7,868 nt of DNA from Clostridia bacterium (GTDB lineage: Bacteria; Bacillota_A; Clostridia; Christensenellales; Aristaeellaceae): the NCBI GenBank assembly GCA_009783365.1, contig WRHG01000080.1, positions 1 to 7,868 on the forward strand, read 5' to 3'. A model generated the notes under the pieces. The model had not been told where the DNA came from. It did no database searches and was given only the letters and a program-made list of their open reading frames with translations. The translations under genes and the position numbers were made by a program. Below are positions 1 through 5,272 of this stretch, piece after piece (the first letter of the stretch is position 1; every line of letters starts with the position of its first letter).

Positions 1-753
1 GTATGCGCCAACCACATCCGATACATATATTTCGCCGGGCTTCATGGCCTTTACCGCGTCAAAATACTGCTCGGCCTTCACATAGGTGTTTTCTTTCCGG
101 GAAACGTCTTTCTTGGCCGGGTCCAATGGGTAGTGCTCCTTGCGGGCGGACGGCCGCACCACCTTTACCTGCTCCATGCCGCGCAGGTCCACAAATGTGA
201 TTTCGTCATAGAGGAGAACGGACTCATAGACGATCTGATCCGGCGGCCGATAATGAAATTTGTCTTCGTCTTCGTTTTCTCTGTTGGTGGAAATCCCTCC
301 GTCCAAGGGCGCAGGCGGGTCCTCCGCCGATATCCAGGATTCTCCGCCTTCCGATAATTCCCACCGGCCCCGCCTTGCCAGATCGCCTGTACGGCTCTGA
401 ATGAATCTTTCATAGTTCTCCTGGGTGGGTTCCAGGCTTGCCAAATAACGCAAATCATCATCCCGGTCATACAAAAAGCGAGCCACACTGTTCGCCGTGT
501 CGGTGGATAACCGTTCAATGCTTTCAGTGGCGTTGTTGTTCAGCGCCACAGTGGAATCGGTAACGGCGATCTCCCCAAGCAGCATCCCCAGTTCTCCGAT
601 TTGGGACAGCGCCAGTACCGTAACAAAAATAAGAGGGATGACTTTGACTCCCAGAAAAATCAGAATCAGCTTTTCGCGCATGTCGATCCTGATGTTCATT
701 TTTTTCCAAAGCCCTTGCGGCCATTTGCGGAGCGAACGTATAAACTTCACCAT
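1..753 (-). CDS. Membrane-anchored sensor protein, N-terminal part (dCache-like extracytoplasmic domain; output domain off the window)
   Basis: Continuous reading frame of 251 codons without a stop, running off the left edge, so only the N-terminus is visible. Residues 1–28 are basic (KFIRSLRKW, then WKKMNIRIDMREKL). Residues about 29–50 are one hydrophobic membrane segment with a central proline. A long polar stretch follows, beginning with a helix rich in Asn, Thr, Ser and Glu (about 62–90), which fits an extracytoplasmic ligand-binding domain. An acidic low-complexity loop (ENEDEDK, near 167–173) sits inside it. The last visible residues, GEIYVSDVVGAY, resemble the strand pattern of Cache/dCache sensor domains. 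The rest of such proteins usually holds a second membrane helix, HAMP and an output domain (SpoIIE-type phosphatase, histidine kinase, cyclase or chemoreceptor); none is visible, so the function is open. The ATG at 753 has AAAAAGG about 10 bases upstream. An alternative ATG at 699 would remove the first 18 residues but keep the membrane segment. Confidence 0.75.
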   Translation of the reverse strand, partial: MVKFIRSLRKWPQGLWKKMNIRIDMREKLILIFLGVKVIPLIFVTVLALSQIGELGMLLGEIAVTDSTVALNNNATESIERLSTDTANSVARFLYDRDDDLRYLASLEPTQENYERFIQSRTGDLARRGRWELSEGGESWISAEDPPAPLDGGISTNRENEDEDKFHYRPPDQIVYESVLLYDEITFVDLRGMEQVKVVRPSARKEHYPLDPAKKDVSRKENTYVKAEQYFDAVKAMKPGEIYVSDVVGAY

Positions 754-824
754 AAAAGCTGTGCCTTTTTCATAAATATTGGGTGTTTTCCTGCCTTTTG
801 GATATCCGTTGGGTTCATGAGCAT
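747..824 (-). CDS. Possible 25-codon leader ORF overlapping the sensor gene start
   Basis: In the leader of the sensor transcript an ATG at 824–822 opens a 25-codon frame that ends with TGA at 749–747, overlapping the sensor start codon in the arrangement ATGGTGA. GGTGAG about 10 bases before the ATG could serve as a weak ribosome binding site. A second in-frame ATG follows two codons later. The overlap would allow translational coupling or leader-peptide control. The frame is short and the peptide (ending FMKKAQLLW) resembles nothing I know, so chance is a real possibility. Confidence 0.2.
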   Translation of the reverse strand: MLMNPTDIQKAGKHPIFMKKAQLLW

Positions 825-846
825 AAGAAAAATACTCACCACAACC

Positions 847-875
847 ATTATAGGCTACACAGATCGCTTTGACAA
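847..875 (-). promoter_or_regulatory. Sigma-A-type promoter of the sensor gene
   Basis: On the minus strand, TTGTCA (875–870) and a perfect TATAAT (852–847) are separated by exactly 17 bases. This is the best promoter in the window. Transcription would start near 840, leaving a leader of about 87 bases before the ATG at 753. It lies directly behind the stop codon of the radical SAM gene (883), so the sensor gene is probably expressed independently of it. I see no terminator hairpin between the two genes. Confidence 0.7.
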
Positions 876-882
876 GGCTCTT

Positions 883-1875
883 TTATGAATCAACGAAGAG
901 TTTCATCTGGGTTGGGCCGTATTCCCCCGCCGCCCGGGCAATGTCTTTAAAACGATAGAGTAGTTTCCGTTTTTCGCAGCGCTCCTGAAAAATCAGCCAT
1001 AACCGGTCCGCCCGCGGCGAAGCGCATTCGTACCGCAACCCAAAAGCATTCACATACCGCTGTTTCACCCCTTGAAAACGGGGTTCTTTTTCCAACGCGG
1101 CATAAAAATACTCTCGATTGCCCCCGCGGAGGGTCATGCCAAAGTGACACAGCGCGAACCGGCCGCCTGATGCGGCGGTTTCATCCACCAGCGCCAATAG
1201 GTTATCATCGCTATCCGTCAGGAAAGGGAGCATTGGGTTCAGCCAAGTTCCTACCAAGATTCCGGCTGCCGCTAATTCCTTCATAGCGGCAAAGCGCCGG
1301 CTGCTGGCGGGCGCACCCGGCTCCAGCAACCGGCTGATACCGTCTTCCGCCGTGGTGATAGAAAAACTGACATAAACCGGAGCGGCCCTTCCCATTTCCG
1401 CCAGGATATCCGTATCCCGGGCCACCAGATCTCCCTTGGTGGGGATACCCACACCGAAACTATATCTTTTCAGCAGTTGCAGCGCCTGCCGGGTAAGGCC
1501 CAGTGTATTCTCCGCGGCATTATACGAATCGCTGGCTGCGCCTAAAGAAACCACCCCGGGCTTTCTTTTTTGCCGAAGTTCCGCTTCCAGCATAGCCAGG
1601 CAGTTGTCCTTATACCGGATTTCATCGAACCGGTCGATCCCATAGCATTCACTGCGGGTATCGCAATAAATGCAGCCATGATTGCAGCCGCGGTACAGGT
1701 TCATAGTATAATCCGCCGGAAAGTACGCGCCCTCCTCGTAATGAACACGGGTCAGTAGCCGCTTGGCGGAAAACGTTGCAATTGTTCCCTGTTCGATGCT
1801 CCTTTCCCTCCCCGCGCCATATGCTGATTCCGCCGCCAGTATACGGTGACAGGAAACCACTGTCAAGCTTTCCAT
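883..1875 (-). CDS. SPL-family radical SAM protein (COG1533, SplB-like)
   Basis: 330 residues from the chosen start. The radical SAM cluster motif RGCNHGCIYCD gives C64, C68 and C71 (CxxxCxxC), followed by the family pattern DTRSECYGI. Other matches are LGAASDSYN (111–119), LTRQALQLL (127–135), TKGDLVARDTDIL (146–158), FSITTAEDG (171–179), LEPGAPASSRRF (184–195), FGMTLRGGNREYFY (245–258) and YECASP (282–287). These proteins are related to spore photoproduct lyase; they bind a [4Fe-4S] cluster and SAM, but most have no proven substrate. The tail PTQMKLFVDS holds QMKLF (323–327), resembling the beta-clamp-binding consensus. The start is uncertain. The ATG at 1875 has AGGA eight bases upstream. 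An in-frame ATG at 1917 lacks a binding site and would overlap the divergent promoter region. Family members usually begin near residue 31 here, so about 30 N-terminal residues may be extra or untranslated. The gene is divergent from the HAD gene, 61 bases away. Confidence 0.88.
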   Translation of the reverse strand: MESLTVVSCHRILAAESAYGAGRERSIEQGTIATFSAKRLLTRVHYEEGAYFPADYTMNLYRGCNHGCIYCDTRSECYGIDRFDEIRYKDNCLAMLEAELRQKRKPGVVSLGAASDSYNAAENTLGLTRQALQLLKRYSFGVGIPTKGDLVARDTDILAEMGRAAPVYVSFSITTAEDGISRLLEPGAPASSRRFAAMKELAAAGILVGTWLNPMLPFLTDSDDNLLALVDETAASGGRFALCHFGMTLRGGNREYFYAALEKEPRFQGVKQRYVNAFGLRYECASPRADRLWLIFQERCEKRKLLYRFKDIARAAGEYGPTQMKLFVDS

Positions 1876-1897
1876 TTCCTGGTTCCTGTGGTATCCT
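1869..1897 (+). promoter_or_regulatory. Possible promoter of the HAD phosphatase gene
   Basis: TTTCCA (1869–1874), 17 bases, then TATCCT (1892–1897), preceded by TGTGG (1887–1891), which fits the Gram-positive extended -10 pattern TRTGnTATnnT. Each hexamer matches the consensus at four of six positions. The 10-mer CCTGTGGTAT here (1885–1894) recurs exactly in the ispG promoter (7611–7620). ACAGGAAACC (1849–1858) and GGTTCCTGT (1881–1889) form an inverted repeat with a one-base bulge. The -35 box overlaps the start codon of the divergent radical SAM gene. Confidence 0.35.
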
Positions 1898-1922
1898 ACC
1901 CTATATCTCCTTTTCATGGATC

Positions 1923-1930
1923 AAGGAGGG
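1923..1930 (+). promoter_or_regulatory. Shine-Dalgarno site deciding the HAD gene start
   Basis: AAGGAGGG lies six bases before the ATG at 1937. An in-frame ATG at 1916 would put this strong site inside the coding region (encoding DQGG) and has no binding site of its own, so the start at 1937 is preferred. Confidence 0.75.
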
Positions 1931-1936
1931 CTGCCA

Positions 1937-2620
1937 ATGAAATACCGGATTTTTCTTTCGGACGCGGACGACACGCTTTTTGATTTTACGGCCGGGGAGC
2001 GCAACGCCCTTCTTATCCTATTACGCCAGTTCAGCCTGCCTGCGGATGAAGCGACCCGGTCCTTATATATCCGCATCAATGAGGCTCATTGGAAAAAGCT
2101 GGAGCGCGGTGAAACAACCCAGCCGATCCTTCGGGTGGAACGTTTTCGTGATTTTTTACATGCCGTCCGTCTCCGCCGGGACCCGGTAGCCATGAGCGAA
2201 TTTTATATGGAGGCGCTAAGCAGGCAAAAAATCCTCCTGCCGGGCGCGGTGGAGCTTTGTCAGGCCGTCAGCCCACACATGCCCATCTACTTAATCACCA
2301 ACGGCCTTTCCAAGGTGCAGCGGGGCAGGATCACAGGCTGCGCCATCGAGCCTTTCCTCTCCGGCATTTTCATCAGCGAAGAGAGCGGTCACGCCAAGCC
2401 CGAGCCCCATATGCTGCAATCGGCAATGTTCCAGGCGGGTGTTGCCGATCCCCGGCAGGCTGTCTTCCTGGGGGACAGTATATCCGCGGATATGGCTGCG
2501 GCCCGGGCCGCCGGTGTGGACAGCATCCTGTACCTGTCCGGAAAGCAAGCCCCTCCGGCGCCTGGCTCCACCTATGTGGCGCATACGCTGAAAGAGGCGG
2601 AAAAGCTGATTTTGCAATGA
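1937..2620 (+). CDS. HAD-superfamily phosphatase, YjjG/YfnB type (probable pyrimidine 5'-nucleotidase)
   Basis: 227 residues, normal for the family. Motif I is DADDTLFDF with nucleophile D9 and acid/base D11; motif II is ITNG with T121; motif III is K154 in GHAKPEP; motif IV is GDSISAD with D180 and D185. The helical cap between motifs I and II (about 17–100) is the C1 type of YjjG-like enzymes, and FDFTAGE after motif I matches that subgroup. E. coli YjjG dephosphorylates pyrimidine nucleoside monophosphates, including non-canonical ones, in a cytoplasmic house-cleaning role; substrate here is inferred only. The start is set by AAGGAGGG six bases upstream. The gene is divergent from the radical SAM gene and 83 bases upstream of frr. 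In many Bacillota pyrH occupies this position, so this neighbour is unusual. No terminator hairpin follows it, so read-through into frr is possible. Confidence 0.85.
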   Translation: MKYRIFLSDADDTLFDFTAGERNALLILLRQFSLPADEATRSLYIRINEAHWKKLERGETTQPILRVERFRDFLHAVRLRRDPVAMSEFYMEALSRQKILLPGAVELCQAVSPHMPIYLITNGLSKVQRGRITGCAIEPFLSGIFISEESGHAKPEPHMLQSAMFQAGVADPRQAVFLGDSISADMAAARAAGVDSILYLSGKQAPPAPGSTYVAHTLKEAEKLILQ

Positions 2621-2638
2621 AGCGGCCATGCCTTTTCC

Positions 2639-2667
2639 TTGCCTTTTGCTGAAAAACAAGGTAAAAT
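2639..2667 (+). promoter_or_regulatory. Promoter of the frr-led cluster
   Basis: TTGCCT (2639–2644) and TAAAAT (2662–2667) are separated by 17 bases, matching the sigma-A consensus at four and five of six positions. The predicted start near 2674 leaves a leader of about 30 bases to the GTG of frr. It lies wholly in the gap after the HAD gene, supporting a transcription unit that begins at frr. Confidence 0.55.
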
Positions 2668-2703
2668 GGTGCCAGCAATCCATGCTATGGAAAGGGTGGT
2701 TCG

Positions 2704-3261
2704 GTGTATCAAGAAGTTATTGCCACGGCGAAAGAAAAAATGCAAAAGACAACTTCCGTATTTCAAGCGGAGCTTCGCAGTCTGCGGGCGGGGCGCGCCA
2801 ATCCTCAGCTTTTGGAGCGGATCGCTGTGGATTACTATGGCGTTCAAACCCCTTTGCCGCAGATGGGAAACATCACCTCGCCAGAGCCTCGCATGCTGCT
2901 CATCAGCTTGTGGGACACAAAGGCAATCCCACTGGTGGAAAAAGCCATACTTAAAAGCGACCTGGGCTTAAACCCCTCCAATGACGGCAAGTTGATCCGC
3001 CTGGTGGTTCCTGAGCTGAATGAGGAGCGCCGTAAAGAACTGAGCAAGCTTGTACGCAAAGGCGCCGAGGACGCCAAGGTGGCAATTCGTTCCATACGCC
3101 GGGATGCTATGGATCACTTCAAAAAGCTGGAAAAGGAAAGCAAAATAACCGAAGACGATCAGTCTAAGGCCGAAAAAAAAATGCAAGAAGTAACGGAAGC
3201 CGCCGTTAAAAGCGTGGACGACCTGGCCGTCCAGAAGGAAAAAGAAATCATGGAGGTATAA
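2704..3261 (+). CDS. frr: Ribosome recycling factor
   Basis: 185 residues, the standard length. With EF-G it splits post-termination ribosomes into subunits in the cytoplasm. The N-terminal helix carries the conserved block LRSLRAGRANPQLL (24–37). The beta domain follows (VDYYGVQTPLPQMGNI, 42–57; WDTKAIPLVEKAI, 70–82; SDLGLNPSNDGKLIRL, 85–100), then VPELNEERRKEL (102–113) and the helix with IRRDAMD (131–137), where R133 aligns with functionally important Arg132 of the E. coli protein. The C-terminal helix runs to the end. Translation starts at GTG 2704; GGAAAGGG (2689–2696) lies seven bases upstream and no ATG fits the family N-terminus. It is the first gene of the plus-strand cluster and has its own promoter. 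pyrH, tsf and rpsB, its common upstream partners, are not next to it here. Confidence 0.98.
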   Translation: MYQEVIATAKEKMQKTTSVFQAELRSLRAGRANPQLLERIAVDYYGVQTPLPQMGNITSPEPRMLLISLWDTKAIPLVEKAILKSDLGLNPSNDGKLIRLVVPELNEERRKELSKLVRKGAEDAKVAIRSIRRDAMDHFKKLEKESKITEDDQSKAEKKMQEVTEAAVKSVDDLAVQKEKEIMEV

Positions 3262-3267
3262 CCCTCC
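3252..3267 (+). repeat. Short GC-rich stem-loop over the frr stop codon
   Basis: GGAGG (3252–3256) and CCTCC (3263–3267) can pair across a six-base loop that contains the TAA stop of frr. The stem is only five pairs and no U-tract follows, so it is not a terminator. It might influence ribosome loading on the next gene, whose start lies 13 bases downstream, or it may be chance. Confidence 0.2.
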
Positions 3268-3279
3268 CGCGAGGCGCCT

Positions 3280-3597
3280 ATGCGACACACCTTTGAACAC
3301 TTGCTTGGCTTGACCACAGAGGCCGCCCTGGCGTTGCTGACTGCCGAAGGCATCTTTCATGTGCAGGTGGTTCCTACCCTCGCGCCTCCACGCCGCAACC
3401 CCGGGTTGCAGGATGGATTGCGCAGCGACGCCGGGGAAGCAAAGGGATACGCGTCCACCCGGGTGGTTGCTGTGCAGGAGGATGGCCGCAGGCTGATCGT
3501 TTCCCGATTTTTAACCAACGAGCCCTTTTTGCGGGAAGAGGGTCCCGTGGATCATAAGCCCGCTTCCGGCCACACTCCCGTCTCCACAACACCTTGA
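3280..3597 (+). CDS. Small unrecognised protein between frr and uppS, PASTA-like sequence pattern
   Basis: 105 residues; I do not recognise a named family. The frame starts at ATG 3280 with GAGG five bases upstream, 18 bases after frr, and ends 19 bases before uppS, so it fits the operon. Residues 6–32 (EHLLGLTTEAALALLTAEGI, then FHVQVVP) read like the first half of a PASTA repeat: a Gly-Leu turn, an amphipathic helix rich in Ala and Leu, then a strand. Residues about 58–76 (YASTRVVAVQEDGRRLIVSRF) read like its closing strands. A polar, Gly/Pro/Arg-rich linker (about 35–57) separates the halves, and the last 20 residues look disordered. There is no signal peptide, membrane helix or cysteine, so it is probably cytoplasmic. 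The likeness to PASTA domains, which bind muropeptides in Ser/Thr kinases and penicillin-binding proteins, is by eye only. Function unknown. Confidence 0.65.
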   Translation: MRHTFEHLLGLTTEAALALLTAEGIFHVQVVPTLAPPRRNPGLQDGLRSDAGEAKGYASTRVVAVQEDGRRLIVSRFLTNEPFLREEGPVDHKPASGHTPVSTTP

Positions 3598-3616
3598 AAA
3601 GGATGATGCCATAAGC

Positions 3617-4342
3617 ATGTCACAGACGATTGATCCGGGCCGCCTGCCCCGCCATGTGGCGATCATCATGGATGGCAATGGCCGCTGGGCCAAAAAGCAC
3701 AGGTTGAAAGTCGCCCTGGGACACCGGGCGGGAACAGAAGCCCTACGGGAAGTTATCCGTTACAGCCGCGATATCGGCATAGCATTCCTTTCCCTATATG
3801 CCTTTTCCACGGAGAATTGGAGCCGGCCTCCCCAGGAAGTGGCCGCTCTTATGGACTTGATAGTAGAGTTCTTTGCCAGCGAAATCGATGAGTTGGATGA
3901 AAAGAACGTCCGAATCACGATCCTGGGCGAGAAGGATCCTCTGCCGGAAGCACAGCGAAAGGCGCTTTATGAGGCGGAAGACCGTACCCGGGAAAACAGC
4001 GGGCTCCGGTTGAACATTGCCGTAAACTACGGCGCCAGGGCGGAACTGACCCGCGCGGCGCAGCGGCTGGCCATGGCGGTGGCAGCCGGGTCCCTTCAAC
4101 CCGAGAAAATTGATGAAAACGCTTTCGCAAACAACCTCTACACCGCCGGGCAGCCGGATGTGGATTTGCTCATCCGGACCAGCGGAGAAATGCGGCTCAG
4201 TAATTTTTTACTCTATCAGTGCGCTTACGCTGAATTTTTGTTTCCCGCCGTGCTGTGGCCGGATTTTACCCTGACTCATTATCGCGAAGCCATTGCCCGC
4301 TACCAACTGCGTCACCGCCGTTATGGCAGGCGGGAAGAATGA
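3617..4342 (+). CDS. uppS: Isoprenyl transferase (undecaprenyl diphosphate synthase, UppS)
   Basis: 241 residues, typical of cis-prenyltransferases. It adds isopentenyl diphosphate units to farnesyl diphosphate to make the C55 lipid carrier for peptidoglycan and other wall polymers, acting at the inner face of the membrane. Visible motifs are IIMDGNGRWAKK with catalytic D19 and the phosphate-binding GNGR (20–23), LYAFSTENWSRP (60–71), VNYGARAE, and the C-terminal DLLIRTSGEMRLSNFLLYQCAYAE plus LWPDF, which carry the conserved Arg residues and the Glu for IPP-Mg binding. The ATG at 3617 is the only start fitting the family. Its binding site AGGA (3600–3603) is a rather long 13 bases upstream, and a three-codon ATG-ATG-CCA-TAA (3603–3614) sits between, which might lower initiation slightly. 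The product uses C5 units from the MEP pathway encoded by dxr and ispG downstream. Confidence 0.97.
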   Translation: MSQTIDPGRLPRHVAIIMDGNGRWAKKHRLKVALGHRAGTEALREVIRYSRDIGIAFLSLYAFSTENWSRPPQEVAALMDLIVEFFASEIDELDEKNVRITILGEKDPLPEAQRKALYEAEDRTRENSGLRLNIAVNYGARAELTRAAQRLAMAVAAGSLQPEKIDENAFANNLYTAGQPDVDLLIRTSGEMRLSNFLLYQCAYAEFLFPAVLWPDFTLTHYREAIARYQLRHRRYGRREE

Positions 4343-4384
4343 TCCCATCGCTTGGATCACCGTTATTGAAAAGGAAGGGTTATT

Positions 4385-5212
4385 GTGGCGCAACGCATTG
4401 TTACCGGAACGATCATGATACTGGCGCTCATCGCGTTATTGTATTTCGGCGGGTGGGTTTTTGCCGTCACAGCGCTTCTGGTTTATGGGCTTGGTATTTA
4501 TGAAGAGCTTCACGCGCTCGCTCATGCTAAACACCGCCCGGTTTGGTGGGCGTCTTTTGCCGCGCTTGTTGTAAGCGCGCCGTTGGTTTATTTCTTCGCC
4601 TATTCCGCCATACTTCCCATCCTGGTCGTTTTAAGTTTTGCGATTTTACTGCAGGTCATGCGGCGGGAATCGCCGGACCTTGTGGATGTGATGATAAGCA
4701 TTCTACCCCTGTTGACCCTGGTTCTCCCCGCCATGTGCATCTTTGGCATCCTGCAGACCTCCACGCGGTTATTGCAGCTTTTCTTCCTGGTCCTTCTCTT
4801 TGCGATCGCCATCGGAGGAGATACCTGCGCTTATTTTGCGGGTTGGTGCATAGGCGGGCAAAAGCTCTGCCCCAACATCAGCCCGAAAAAGACCTTGTCC
4901 GGCGCCATCGGCGGACTGACGGCAAGCATTCTTTTATCGGGCGTGACCGGGTTTGTTTTTTCCCGCTGCGTACCCTCCTTGCCACTCCCTCCCCTCTGGG
5001 CGAACTTGCTGGTGGGCTTCTTCGGCGGCATTGCCGGGCAGATGGGCGATCTCTTTGCCAGCATGGTGAAACGCCATTGCAACGTGAAGGATTTCGGCCA
5101 TCTTTTCCCAGGGCACGGAGGCATGCTGGACCGGCTGGACAGCATTTCCTTTGTGGCCATCATCGTATACTGCTACCGGGTCATCCTTTTGCTTGGCGCG
5201 GTGACGCCATGA
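4385..5212 (+). CDS. cdsA: Phosphatidate cytidylyltransferase (CDP-diacylglycerol synthase)
   Basis: 275 residues with about eight hydrophobic membrane segments. It condenses CTP with phosphatidic acid to give CDP-diacylglycerol, precursor of phosphatidylglycerol and the other anionic phospholipids, in the cytoplasmic membrane. The C-terminal family signature is complete at 226–252, from SMVKR to LDRLD, with K229, R230, K235, D236, H244, G245, G246, D249, R250 and D252. Other conserved parts are IGGDTCAYFAG (143–153), SPKKTLSGAIGG (166–177) and GQMGDLFAS (218–226), giving the metal-binding Asp residues D146 and D222. Translation starts at GTG 4385, with AAGGAAGGG (4371–4379) five bases upstream; the gene begins 42 bases after uppS. 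The uppS–cdsA pairing is widely conserved in bacteria. The stop overlaps an ATG (ATGA at 5209), but the frame opened there is not a recognisable gene. Confidence 0.96.
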   Translation: MAQRIVTGTIMILALIALLYFGGWVFAVTALLVYGLGIYEELHALAHAKHRPVWWASFAALVVSAPLVYFFAYSAILPILVVLSFAILLQVMRRESPDLVDVMISILPLLTLVLPAMCIFGILQTSTRLLQLFFLVLLFAIAIGGDTCAYFAGWCIGGQKLCPNISPKKTLSGAIGGLTASILLSGVTGFVFSRCVPSLPLPPLWANLLVGFFGGIAGQMGDLFASMVKRHCNVKDFGHLFPGHGGMLDRLDSISFVAIIVYCYRVILLLGAVTP

Positions 5213-5272
5213 CCCGGACGCGGCAGGACGGCGCCGCAGCCCCATACCCATCATCAAGGCAGGAGGTTTTTC

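Noticed and set aside
165..888. Several frames of 66–117 codons on both strands within the sensor gene and its leader
   Set aside because: The minus-strand frame from 753 to the left edge is open for 251 codons and has a coherent membrane protein structure with a promoter; the others are shadows of it.
1876..1917. The 14-codon upstream extension of the radical SAM gene to the ATG at 1917
   Set aside because: There is no binding site before it, its codons cover the candidate promoter of the divergent HAD gene, and the peptide is not part of the family.
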